Below are positions 8,839-17,481 of a stretch of DNA of 64,000 nt, piece after piece. The position numbers were made by a program, and so were the translations under genes. Every line of letters begins with the position of its first letter. The stretch's first letter is position 1. Source of the stretch: Gammaproteobacteria bacterium HGW-Gammaproteobacteria-11 (lineage in GTDB: Bacteria; Pseudomonadota; Gammaproteobacteria; Pseudomonadales; Pseudomonadaceae); contig PGZJ01000005.1 in NCBI GenBank assembly GCA_002840055.1, positions 62,001 through 126,000 on the forward strand. Reading direction: 5' to 3'. Below the pieces are notes generated by a model. That model did no database searches. It saw only the letters and a list, made by a program, of their open reading frames with translations, and was not told the origin of the DNA.

Positions 8839-10241
8839 AATCGCACCTCTAGGCTAGTGGGGGCTTGCAAGGCCTCGCTTGGCTCCATGAATACCGACAG
8901 CAGGTTGGCGTTGCGAAACTCAGGCGCCCTGCTCAGCTCCAGGTAGTACTGGCCACCACTGACAATGGCCTCGCGGCGAATCCAGACCTTGTCCCGCATT
9001 CCATTGTCATAGTAAACGATCAAATAGAAGTGCTTGAGATTGCCATTACTCACACGGATATCCAGGTAGCCGTCATGACCGGTTAGATCCAGACGCTCGG
9101 TGCCGGTATTGCTCAGCAACTCGATGCGCTCGTTGATCTGTACACCAGGCTTTTCCAGTCGATTGCTGAGCAGGGTATCTGTATCACTGCACTGACCTTC
9201 AATGGCCGGAAGCAGTTGTCGGTACATGAGTGGATCTGCCAACTGGTAGTTGGCCGGCAGCTCCCAGACAATCAATTTCGGTGGAGCATCTATGGCATAA
9301 CTGTCCGAGTGCAGATACTCGACCATGGCGCCGTATTCGCCAGCACCGGGCATGGCAAAGTTGAGCAGATCGACACTCAGGTACTCCTTCAGAAAGCCAT
9401 CAAAATTGAATTGTTTGCTTTCTTCATCACGTGAGGCCGAGTTACTGGTCCCGACCAGAATCACTTCGGGCTCCGGCTCCTCGTCAAATAGCGCACTGAC
9501 ATCACTGTTCTCAGGCACTGTTAGATAGCCCGGCACATATTGAAAACCGTAGTTGTTGCCGCACAAGCTATACAGGGCCAAGTTCATGGTGCCGTCCTTG
9601 AACTGCGTCATACCCTCTTCAGTTCGATAGGCCTTGGAGGTCAGTCCGGCATGCACCGGGTGCTGCAGCAGATGATCCGCAACAACGCGTGCGGTCGCGC
9701 GCGCACCGGCCGACGTCCAGTGGTGGTCACGGCGGAAGAAATACTCTTCAGCCGGCGGGTTTTCAACCAATTGCATGATGTCGGGCACTATGGCGCCAGC
9801 ATCACGTAGCTGTTGCAGGTAGGCTCGCAAGTTGCCGGCGGCGAGCGGGTAGTCAAAGCCCTGGGTCAGGTCAGGCCGGAGCTTGTCCCGGTGCATCAAG
9901 CCACGGGTCGGTTGCACGACCATGGCCAACTGGGTGCCCTGGGCAGAAAAGGCCTGTACCAGGCGAGCAAACTCCGGCTGCATGCTGGCCGGCATGCCGA
10001 ATTCGTTTGTCAGGTCGACATCCGAACGGAACAACCAGCGATCAGTACCCGGTGTCAGCTGGTTCATCAGCTTCATATTGCCTTCCAGGTAGCTATTCGG
10101 ATCCTGCATGGCCGGGCACAACAGACAATCCAGATCGTTACAGGTGTCTGTCGGTTCGCTGGCCATCGCCGTCTGGACCCACAGTCCAAGACTCATCATC
10201 ACAGCAGCGCTGCGCAGGGTTTTGCTCACCACGGTTATCAT
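8829..10241 (-). CDS. algX: Alginate O-acetyltransferase AlgX
   Basis: A 470-residue periplasmic SGNH-type acetyltransferase with a C-terminal carbohydrate-binding domain, near the usual 474. The N-terminus has a signal peptide (ending AMA-SEP). The active site is visible: DHHW (within FFRRDHHWTSAG) gives the Asp/His pair and VGTSNSAS the nucleophilic Ser. The mature N-terminus is Cys-rich (CNDLDCLLC). AlgX receives acetyl groups from AlgJ and transfers them to mannuronate at O2/O3, and is part of the AlgK-AlgX scaffold. The ATG at 10241 was chosen because AGGA lies 7 nt upstream; it starts 16 nt after the algF stop. A remnant of its 3' end is repeated before algL2. Confidence 0.92.
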   Translation of the reverse strand: MITVVSKTLRSAAVMMSLGLWVQTAMASEPTDTCNDLDCLLCPAMQDPNSYLEGNMKLMNQLTPGTDRWLFRSDVDLTNEFGMPASMQPEFARLVQAFSAQGTQLAMVVQPTRGLMHRDKLRPDLTQGFDYPLAAGNLRAYLQQLRDAGAIVPDIMQLVENPPAEEYFFRRDHHWTSAGARATARVVADHLLQHPVHAGLTSKAYRTEEGMTQFKDGTMNLALYSLCGNNYGFQYVPGYLTVPENSDVSALFDEEPEPEVILVGTSNSASRDEESKQFNFDGFLKEYLSVDLLNFAMPGAGEYGAMVEYLHSDSYAIDAPPKLIVWELPANYQLADPLMYRQLLPAIEGQCSDTDTLLSNRLEKPGVQINERIELLSNTGTERLDLTGHDGYLDIRVSNGNLKHFYLIVYYDNGMRDKVWIRREAIVSGGQYYLELSRAPEFRNANLLSVFMEPSEALQAPTSLEVRLCR

Positions 10242-10257
10242 CCTTGTATCCTGATCA

Positions 10258-10905
10258 TCATTCGGTGGGGTCAATGCTGTTGGCCAACATCACAGCGCGG
10301 AAGCCGCTGGCGTCCGGCATCAATGCATAGCTGTAGGAACGGCCCTTGCGCAGCAGCTGCTCCTCGTAGTTGACCAGCAAGCGCTCCCCTTCGTAGGCGG
10401 CAAAGCCGATCTTGACCTCGTTGACCATACGACTGCCGGTCTGATTCTGACCCAGGGTCTCGACCACAACATGCTGGCCGTCTGCGGTCTTCAGTGCGGC
10501 CTGCATACCTGTGAGGTTATAGAATGCAATCTGGGCGCGACGCGGTTCGTTGACAAAGGCATCGTCAAGCAACTGCAGCTGGCCATCACGGTAAATCACC
10601 GTGCTGGCGGTATTGGCCTTGAGTTCAGTTTCCAGTGACTGCTCACCAATAGTGATGCGGTGAGTGCCTGGAGGCACGAAGCGATAGCCACTGAACTGCC
10701 CAACCGGCACGCGCTGGGTAAGGGTCTTGCTGGTCAGGCCGACCTCGATGCTGATATCGCTCAGGTTAAGGACCCGGATAAAGGCAGAGTCGGCAGGCGC
10801 CACTGCATCATACAGATCCGCATTGGCGTCCTGGGCTGTCGCCAATGCACTGCACAGCATCAGCCAGCAGGCTACTAATGTGGAGATAATCGCGCGCTTG
10901 TTCAT
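10258..10905 (-). CDS. algF: Alginate O-acetylation protein AlgF
   Basis: A 215-residue periplasmic protein (usual length 216) with a signal peptide ending ALATA-Q and two small beta-sandwich-like halves (FIRVLNLSDISIEVG; IAFYNLTGMQAALK). AlgF is needed for alginate acetylation and is thought to relay or organise AlgJ and AlgX in the periplasm. The ATG at 10905 is preferred over the GTG at 10911 because of the GGAAGG upstream. It lies 18 nt after the algJ stop and before algX, so the acetylation genes I-J-F-X are contiguous here. Confidence 0.92.
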   Translation of the reverse strand: MNKRAIISTLVACWLMLCSALATAQDANADLYDAVAPADSAFIRVLNLSDISIEVGLTSKTLTQRVPVGQFSGYRFVPPGTHRITIGEQSLETELKANTASTVIYRDGQLQLLDDAFVNEPRRAQIAFYNLTGMQAALKTADGQHVVVETLGQNQTGSRMVNEVKIGFAAYEGERLLVNYEEQLLRKGRSYSYALMPDASGFRAVMLANSIDPTE

Positions 10906-10923
10906 TGTCACTACCTTCCATGA

Positions 10924-12024
10924 TTAAAGTTGGGTTACAGATTGCTGACTGGAACCGCGCAGGGTTGTGCGGTGTGCCAACAGGGTTCGAACGGGAAATT
11001 CCCAGATAACAGTGGTTAATTCCGGACTGGCATAGGCGTCACTGGCCAGAAAGGCGTCCATGGCCTGAAAGGGCCCACGCGCCTCCAGTGCGATCACCAG
11101 CAGGTCGGTTTGCAGTGCCTGTTTCAGGAAGCCGATAAAGTTCCAGTCATCAATCTGGCTGTAACTGGTACCGACCACCATCAGACTTTGCTCGACCTCG
11201 CCAAACAGGTCAGCCGCGCTTAAGCTGTCCTGACGCGCTACAGTTTCGTAGAGGATCAGCGGTTCAGGCTGGAAAAACACCGGCGCCAGTCGCGGATCAA
11301 AATTCAGAAAGTTGACCAGATCGCCCTTGAGTGCCTTTTCGCCGACGGGCTCACTGACATAGTCAGTTTGGCCAATCAGCTCAGGGTACTGACGAGCCAG
11401 CTCGGTGGCCGCCAGACGAGCACCGGCAGGACTCCAATGGGTGTCATTACGGACAAACAGATCCTCGCCACGGTGTTCGAGGAAGGCCGCCCGTACCGGG
11501 CTGACGGCCACACCCCGGGCCTGCAGGCCGGCGACAAAATCGTCATGCAGTTCGATCAAACGGCTATCCGGTTGCTCTGACGCATGTTCAGGGTGTACAT
11601 CCAGCTTCATTGGCACTGGCAGGATCACCAGGCGTTTACCAGAGGCTTCAAGCTGCATTCTGATCCGCTCGATATCCGCCAGCTGATTGTCGATGTTGCG
11701 CTGCAGATCATTGGGTATCAGATACTCCTGGTTGGTATACAACCAACCCTCCCGACCCAGCACGGCGCCACTCGATCCCTCACGAAACACCAGATACTGC
11801 AGGCTGGCCCACTGCCGCACCGAGAAATCCCGCAGGAAAAACCGCTTGTCGTAAAACTGCTCGAACTGCCGCAGCAACTGACCATCGACAAACAGGCTGA
11901 CCGCCTGGGTCTGGGTACGGGCAAAACCGAATACTGCCGGCAGCGAATACAGCAGCATGCCTGCCAACATCAGGATGAAGACATAACCGTTAACTTTACT
12001 GGCCGTTCTCATTACCGGAAGCAT
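10924..12024 (-). CDS. algJ: Alginate O-acetyltransferase AlgJ
   Basis: A 366-residue membrane-anchored periplasmic SGNH-type acetyltransferase. A single N-terminal hydrophobic segment (about residues 13-33) is followed by a periplasmic domain with REGWLYTNQEY, the Asp/His motif NDTHWSPAG and the Ser motif VVGTSYSQ. AlgJ is a paralogue of AlgX and passes acetyl groups received from AlgI. It is shorter than the P. aeruginosa protein (about 391). It starts 9 nt after algI; M5 is an alternative start. Confidence 0.9.
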   Translation of the reverse strand: MLPVMRTASKVNGYVFILMLAGMLLYSLPAVFGFARTQTQAVSLFVDGQLLRQFEQFYDKRFFLRDFSVRQWASLQYLVFREGSSGAVLGREGWLYTNQEYLIPNDLQRNIDNQLADIERIRMQLEASGKRLVILPVPMKLDVHPEHASEQPDSRLIELHDDFVAGLQARGVAVSPVRAAFLEHRGEDLFVRNDTHWSPAGARLAATELARQYPELIGQTDYVSEPVGEKALKGDLVNFLNFDPRLAPVFFQPEPLILYETVARQDSLSAADLFGEVEQSLMVVGTSYSQIDDWNFIGFLKQALQTDLLVIALEARGPFQAMDAFLASDAYASPELTTVIWEFPVRTLLAHRTTLRGSSQQSVTQL

Positions 12025-12033
12025 GCTGGCACC

Positions 12034-13461
12034 CTAAAACTGAAAATACAGGAACGGTGAAAAGGAGTTGGCCGCCAGGCGGGTCAGGGCAATAACAAAC
12101 CCGACCCAGAGCAGCAGCGCACTGAAGCCCCCGACGTGCTGCATGAAATACGGCTGCCCTTCATTGGCGTAATAGCGCAGATTGATACGGCTGGCGATCA
12201 CCATCCAGGCTAGCCCCACCAGCAGGAAGCTCAGGGTCATCAGCGAGGTGCCGTACATATAACCCTCAAGGCTACCCAGACCATTGAAGCCCAGCAGTCC
12301 GGCATAGATATCCAGGCTGTGGCGCAGATCACCGGTATAGAACAGCGGCATGCTCAGGTTGAGCAGCAAAAAGGTCCGCGCATTTCGCCAGAAGTTGTAG
12401 GGCGTGTTGATCTTGGTAGCCAGACCAAAGCGCCGCTCCAGCACCATGCCCACGCCGAAGAACAGGCCCCAGAAGATGAATGCAAAGCTCGCCCCGTGCC
12501 AGAAGCCGGACAGAATCATGGTGTAGATCAAGGCCACCAGCGGACCGGCAAAGCGTCTGCGCACCAACGGCATGTACACATAGTCACGCAGGAAATCCGC
12601 CAGGGTCATGTGCCAGCGTTGCCAGAATTCGGTAATGCTCTGGGCCAGATAGGGCTGGTTGAAGTTTTCCGGAAAGCGAAAGCCCATCATCATGCCCAGT
12701 CCGATAGCCATATCGCTGTAACCGGAAAAGTCGAAATACAACTGCATGATCGAGATCAGCAGCCCCAGCCAGGCGTCCAGCACCTGCGGCTCGCTCTCGG
12801 TGATGAACATGACATTCAGCGGTGCCAGCGAGTCGGCGATCAGCACCTTTTTGACAAAACCGAGCATGAAACGGCTGGCACCCAGGGAAAACAGCTCCAT
12901 GGAATGCGTGCGCTGCTTGAGTTGCAGATCAATCAGTTTGTAGCGCACGATCGGACCGGCAATCAACTGCGGAAACAGCGCAATAAAAGCGGCAAAATCA
13001 ATGAAATTGCGCGTCGGTTCCGCCTGCTTTCGGTAGATATCGACGATGTAACTGATGGCCTGGAACACATAGAACGAGATCCCCAACGGCAGGATAATGC
13101 GTTCCAGGGTAAAGGTGTTGATACCCAGTGGCTCAAGCGCGGCGGCAATGACATCCACGCCGAAGTTGGCGTATTTGAAATAGCCAAGGGTCGACAGATT
13201 GCCGATTACCCCGACCGTCAACCAACGAAAGGCGCGTTGCTTGTTGCCATTATCCAGATTGGCCTTGATCCGCAGCCCGAACCAGTAGTTCCAGTAGGTG
13301 ATGCCGATAAACAGGAACAGAAAATCCGGCCGCCACCACGAATAGAACAGGTAGCTGCCCAACACAATCACAAATGACCGCCAGCGAGCCCCTACTATGT
13401 AGTACAGCAGCAGAAAGGCTGGCAGGAACAAAAACAGGAATATGTTTGAGCTGAAGACCAT
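12034..13461 (-). CDS. algI: MBOAT acetyltransferase AlgI
   Basis: A 475-residue polytopic inner-membrane protein of the MBOAT family. It starts MVFSSNIFLFLFLP, has about ten hydrophobic segments, the conserved LPLGISFYVFQAISYIVDIY block around residues 125-145, and the catalytic His in SGFWHGASFAF near residue 318. AlgI moves acetyl groups from a cytoplasmic donor across the membrane to AlgJ/AlgX. The usual protein is about 520 residues; this one is shorter at the C-terminus without any sign of a frameshift. It lies 14 nt downstream of algE, whereas in P. aeruginosa algI follows algL. Confidence 0.93.
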   Translation of the reverse strand: MVFSSNIFLFLFLPAFLLLYYIVGARWRSFVIVLGSYLFYSWWRPDFLFLFIGITYWNYWFGLRIKANLDNGNKQRAFRWLTVGVIGNLSTLGYFKYANFGVDVIAAALEPLGINTFTLERIILPLGISFYVFQAISYIVDIYRKQAEPTRNFIDFAAFIALFPQLIAGPIVRYKLIDLQLKQRTHSMELFSLGASRFMLGFVKKVLIADSLAPLNVMFITESEPQVLDAWLGLLISIMQLYFDFSGYSDMAIGLGMMMGFRFPENFNQPYLAQSITEFWQRWHMTLADFLRDYVYMPLVRRRFAGPLVALIYTMILSGFWHGASFAFIFWGLFFGVGMVLERRFGLATKINTPYNFWRNARTFLLLNLSMPLFYTGDLRHSLDIYAGLLGFNGLGSLEGYMYGTSLMTLSFLLVGLAWMVIASRINLRYYANEGQPYFMQHVGGFSALLLWVGFVIALTRLAANSFSPFLYFQF

Positions 13462-13475
13462 GACCGACGTCCTTG

Positions 13476-14858
13476 TCAGTAACGCATGACGATGCCGAGA
13501 GAAACCTGATAATCGTCATCCAGGTCTCCTGTGGCTGAACCTGCCCGGAAGTAACTGGCGCTGAGCAGGGTGTTCATATCAAATTGCCGGCCACGGTAGG
13601 CCAGCGGAAAGCTTTGCCAGTAGTAGTTCAGATCCAGCACCTGACCGACATTGCTACTGCTGGTGTCCTGCGGGGTATTGGTACGCACCGGCAGACCGCT
13701 TTCGCGGTTACGCAACCAGAGCTGACTCAGGCGGACATCCAGGCTGGTCCTGTCGGTTGGCTGCAGGTCGACACCCAGGCCGTAATACACCAGATTGCGG
13801 ATATCCAGGCGTACAAAGGAGCTGACCAGTCGAGTACTGTAGGTGTCCTGGTTAATCAGGCGATCCGACTGGATGCGGTTAAGATAGAAACCGTCGGCAT
13901 CCTCATTCGGCTTATCGGTCAGACCGCTGCGCATGACCAGTCTGGGCTTCCAGGGCAGGTCGTCGTAGCGCTTGCCCAGTTCGGTCAACAGGGCCCAGCC
14001 ACGGATATCGGTGTTCTCGCTGCCCAGCTGGTTGAAGGTCTCACGCTCGCCATGCACGGCGGCCAGCTCAATGTGGTAATCACTCAGCCACGGCGAAACG
14101 ATGCCGTCACCACTGGCAAACACGCCATAGCGAACGCCATCAAAGTCGTTCGGGTCGTCCAGCTCACGGCCGGAATGATCGCGCTCGTACATCATCCGCA
14201 CACCCGCCCAGTGGCTGTTCTGCCAACGCCAGGCATAGTCGCCAAAGAGGTGAAAAATCTTTTCGTCAATAGGGTCCAGCTGATGCACATCGGAGTTGTA
14301 GTAATAAAACTTCTGGCCTGCCGCAACAAAGCCGCGCGAATAGCTGTCGTTGTAATCGAAGCGTACCGCTTCAAAGGTATCGTCCCACCAGATCCCCAAT
14401 CGGTCAGCAAAGCGTTGGCGGCCAACGGTCACGGCAAAGCGTGGATCATCACCCAGCAGATTGCGGCGCACATAGAGCTCGCGCAGCTCGGCGTTTAAGC
14501 CTTCGACCTGCTCCTGATTGTCTTCCTGCAGTGGCGTAGCAGCAGCGCTCGAATCATAAGCCAACCAGCCACGGGCGAAGACCTGCCAGCGCGACCAGCG
14601 TTTTTCCGGTGAGTACCAGATAAAGGTCGGTTCGTAGCGCAGACTGTAGAAACTTTCCCGGTCAGCCCCGAGTAGTGAATCCTCGGGGCCGTAACCGCCC
14701 TGTAAGGTGACCTTGTTGCGTACTTCAGAGGTGATGATCTCCTCGGCGAACGGCAACTCGCCGATCTGTGGGGCAGCCTCGTCCTGTGCCCAGATGCTCG
14801 GGCTGGTGGTCAACAGCAGGCCGATCACTGCCGTTTGGCGTGGTGATAATCCTTTCAT
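13476..14858 (-). CDS. algE: Alginate outer-membrane exporter AlgE
   Basis: A 460-residue outer-membrane beta-barrel with a signal peptide (cleavage near SIWA-Q). The mature part has alternating amphipathic strands, Arg/Trp/Tyr-rich turns (YVRRNLLGD, VGRQRFADRLGIWWDDTFEA) and a C-terminal aromatic residue (VMRY), all features of the AlgE porin that forms an anion-selective alginate channel. The ATG overlaps the algK stop (ATGA). AlgK and AlgE form the outer-membrane export complex. Confidence 0.93.
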   Translation of the reverse strand: MKGLSPRQTAVIGLLLTTSPSIWAQDEAAPQIGELPFAEEIITSEVRNKVTLQGGYGPEDSLLGADRESFYSLRYEPTFIWYSPEKRWSRWQVFARGWLAYDSSAAATPLQEDNQEQVEGLNAELRELYVRRNLLGDDPRFAVTVGRQRFADRLGIWWDDTFEAVRFDYNDSYSRGFVAAGQKFYYYNSDVHQLDPIDEKIFHLFGDYAWRWQNSHWAGVRMMYERDHSGRELDDPNDFDGVRYGVFASGDGIVSPWLSDYHIELAAVHGERETFNQLGSENTDIRGWALLTELGKRYDDLPWKPRLVMRSGLTDKPNEDADGFYLNRIQSDRLINQDTYSTRLVSSFVRLDIRNLVYYGLGVDLQPTDRTSLDVRLSQLWLRNRESGLPVRTNTPQDTSSSNVGQVLDLNYYWQSFPLAYRGRQFDMNTLLSASYFRAGSATGDLDDDYQVSLGIVMRY

Positions 14859-16291
14859 ATGCCGAACTCCCTGATAATGGTGTCGCGAAGGGCCAACGCC
14901 CTGGATTTGTCAGCGTCATCCAACTGAGACTCAAGCTGGCGCATCAGACCGCGCGCCCGCACAATGCCAAAATCGACCGCCACCATGGCATAGGCATAGG
15001 CCCTGGCATGGTCATGGCAAATGGCTCTACCCGATGTAAAGAGTGACGCCTGCCGATAGTAGGCCGCCGCTGAACCACGTTCGGCCATTTGCTGATAGAC
15101 CGCCAAGGCCTTGTCCTGGTCGGGCTCGTCCAGACCACCACGGCTGTAGAGGTCGCCCAGCAACATCGTGCCTTCGGCACTCCCTTCAGCAATCAAGCCC
15201 TGAATCAGCTCATGGGCCTTGCCCGGATTGAGCGTATTCCAGTTGGTCACCATCAAGGCGCTGGCCTGCAATTCACGGGCGCGAACCGGGTCCTGCAAGC
15301 GGATCCGCTCAATCAGCTCCATGGCCTCGGCACCGCTGTAGTTATCCGGCATCGAAGTCATGAAATAGAAGCGCGAGACCAGCGCCGGCAACCAGTTGCG
15401 TGCAGCTGAATGCTCGGCCCAACGCAGTGCCTGGTTACGCAGGCGCTGCGATTCGGCAACAAAACCGACGGGCTTGGGCGCCAGTTCAATGCCCTGCAGC
15501 TCTGCCTGCTCGCGCTGCTGGCGCTCAATCATCTGCTCGTCGATGCGATACAGGTCACTGATACGGTCAAGTACCATGCTGACGCGGTTAGCCGCATCCG
15601 CTGTGATCTCGTCCAGGCGGGACTCAAGCTGGCTGGCAACCTGAGGGAACAGCAAATCCTGCTGATCACCCAGAAAGCTGTAATAGCGCTCTACAGCACG
15701 GGCATCGGTGAGCATGGCTGCACGGTAGCGACTGTCTGCAGTCTGCATGTCACCCTGGCGCTCGGCCAAAACCGCCCAATACAGCTCGGTGGCACAGTCA
15801 ATCAGACAAGCGCGCTGATGCAGTTCAATCAGGCGCTCGGCGTCCGCAGCGTCAAACAGCTCCGGATAGGTAAGGAAAACCTCCAGCGTCGTTGCCAGGG
15901 TTTGCCGATCACGGCTATGCGGGTACAACTGCAGGGCCTGACGGAAATAGGGTCGATACTGGTCACGGCGGAAGGGATAGCGCTCCATGAGTCTGGCCAG
16001 AGAGGCCAGCGCAGGAATTTCTCCCTGCCCATGGGCAAAGGCCGCGCCATACAGAGAGATGGTTTCCCGGTGGGCGGATATTTCGGCTGCAGCCAATACA
16101 TCACCCAGCAGGTGCATGGCGGCTCGATCACCGCGTGCCACCAGACGACGCAAGTCAGCCTCGACATCCGCCTGCGGGTTTTTGAACAGTTCATAACGAA
16201 TCTGCTCAAGCCCGCGCGCCTGGGCTGGCGCGCTCAGCAGCACAGCCACCAGGGCCAGCGGCAATAGCAAGGTGATTAAACGCATGGTCAT
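14855..16291 (-). CDS. algK: Alginate export scaffold AlgK (Sel1/TPR-like repeats)
   Basis: A 478-residue helical-repeat protein with Sel1-like repeats (AMHLLGDVLA; TMLLGDLYSRGGLDEPDQDK; SAAYYRQASLF), matching AlgK, which bridges the inner-membrane polymerase and AlgE. P. aeruginosa AlgK is a lipoprotein. Here the N-terminal signal (residues 1-26, ending APAQA-R) contains no Cys, so it looks like a signal-peptidase-I substrate and the mature protein would be soluble or held by AlgE. It sits 3 nt after alg44 and overlaps algE. M3 (16285) is an alternative start. Confidence 0.9.
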   Translation of the reverse strand: MTMRLITLLLPLALVAVLLSAPAQARGLEQIRYELFKNPQADVEADLRRLVARGDRAAMHLLGDVLAAAEISAHRETISLYGAAFAHGQGEIPALASLARLMERYPFRRDQYRPYFRQALQLYPHSRDRQTLATTLEVFLTYPELFDAADAERLIELHQRACLIDCATELYWAVLAERQGDMQTADSRYRAAMLTDARAVERYYSFLGDQQDLLFPQVASQLESRLDEITADAANRVSMVLDRISDLYRIDEQMIERQQREQAELQGIELAPKPVGFVAESQRLRNQALRWAEHSAARNWLPALVSRFYFMTSMPDNYSGAEAMELIERIRLQDPVRARELQASALMVTNWNTLNPGKAHELIQGLIAEGSAEGTMLLGDLYSRGGLDEPDQDKALAVYQQMAERGSAAAYYRQASLFTSGRAICHDHARAYAYAMVAVDFGIVRARGLMRQLESQLDDADKSRALALRDTIIREFGI

Positions 16292-16294
16292 GAC

Positions 16295-17458
16295 CTAGCG
16301 CAATTCACTGATGACATCGCTACCAGGCACACCGGGCAGGCCAAGCACAAACTCGACCCACACCGGCTTCTGGTAGTCGTCCATGGACAATGACGTGTCC
16401 GGTTCGATATTCAGCAGGATCATCTGGTTCTGTTGATTGACCGAGGCGCTGACCAGGCGGCCACTGATCGCCTGCTCAGCACCGTAGGGCTGCAAGCTGA
16501 CGCGCTGAGTGCGACGCAGGGTGTCGAGCTTTTCAAATGGCACGCTGGCCTGAACAAACATCGGCTGGTCGTTCGGCAGCAGATGCAACAATGGATCACC
16601 CTTGTAGCCAAAGCCGTTCATCCGGCTGCCGGGGTAAAACACCGTGCAATCACAGGGGCTGGAGATCACCGTTTCAATATTGGTGCGGCCCAGCAGCGCC
16701 TCGACATCACCCGGCGCCAGGTCCATCATCGCAGCGATATCAGCCGGCGTGGTGATACTGGTGCTCAGCTGGGTTGAAATGCTCGCCAGCGGCTGGCCGG
16801 TGGTCACCTGGGTCTGCCCTTCAGGCACCAGAAAGCGCACGTTACCGTTCTCCGGCATGCTGACGATAAAGCTGTTGGCACTGACCAGTGCCTGGCTGGC
16901 CGGAATGCGGAACATCAGTTCATAGGCCTTGAACAGCACATAGGCCAGCGCCAGCAGACCGATCAGCATAAATACCAGCGAGCCGGCAGCCGCCTTCAGC
17001 CTTTCACCCGGCGTGCGATGGGTACTGTGCTTCTGCTTGCGCTCCTTGATGTAGTTTTCCCGCTGCATGACATTGAACAGACCATTGATGTCAGCGATTT
17101 CACCGGACATATACGAAGAAATCAGATAACGCAGGATGTCGGCTTTCTGCGGATCCAGATCGACAAACTGGGTGCCTACCTGATCACCGTGCTGGGACAC
17201 CACCTTGACCTTGGCCTTGAAGCTCAGATCAACCCGGTTCATCCCCAGGGTGATGGCCACGTCATACAGACTGCCCATCTTCAGTTGCTCGGGATAACTC
17301 AGCCCGATGCCACCCAGGGAGATATCCTGCACATCACAAAGGATGCTTTCCCCCTGGCTACCAGTCAGTCGGGCCTGCGCCGGAATGCGGGTACGAATAT
17401 GCTGACGCTCGTCGATTGCCTCGTGGACAACCTGATCTTTAAGAATTGATGTGCTCAT
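16295..17458 (-). CDS. alg44: c-di-GMP receptor / alginate co-polymerase Alg44
   Basis: A 387-residue protein (usual 389). The cytoplasmic N-terminal PilZ domain shows the RxxxR motif at residues 18-22 and DISLGG at 45-50, both needed for c-di-GMP binding. One transmembrane segment lies around residues 160-180, followed by a periplasmic membrane-fusion-protein-like region with a biotinyl-lipoyl-type fold (MPENGNVRFLVPEGQTQVTT). Binding of c-di-GMP by Alg44 switches on polymerisation by Alg8. It starts 23 nt after alg8. Confidence 0.95.
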   Translation of the reverse strand: MSTSILKDQVVHEAIDERQHIRTRIPAQARLTGSQGESILCDVQDISLGGIGLSYPEQLKMGSLYDVAITLGMNRVDLSFKAKVKVVSQHGDQVGTQFVDLDPQKADILRYLISSYMSGEIADINGLFNVMQRENYIKERKQKHSTHRTPGERLKAAAGSLVFMLIGLLALAYVLFKAYELMFRIPASQALVSANSFIVSMPENGNVRFLVPEGQTQVTTGQPLASISTQLSTSITTPADIAAMMDLAPGDVEALLGRTNIETVISSPCDCTVFYPGSRMNGFGYKGDPLLHLLPNDQPMFVQASVPFEKLDTLRRTQRVSLQPYGAEQAISGRLVSASVNQQNQMILLNIEPDTSLSMDDYQKPVWVEFVLGLPGVPGSDVISELR

Positions 17459-17481
17459 GTCCTTTGCCCCTAATCCATAAT

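Noticed and set aside
12319-13377. 352-codon open frame antisense to algI
   Set aside because: Shadow of algI; His/Gln-rich translation typical of antisense frames of membrane proteins.
12034-13461. Shortened AlgI as a frameshifted gene
   Set aside because: The frame ends cleanly, algJ begins 9 nt later, and no continuation of the family sequence is visible in other frames.
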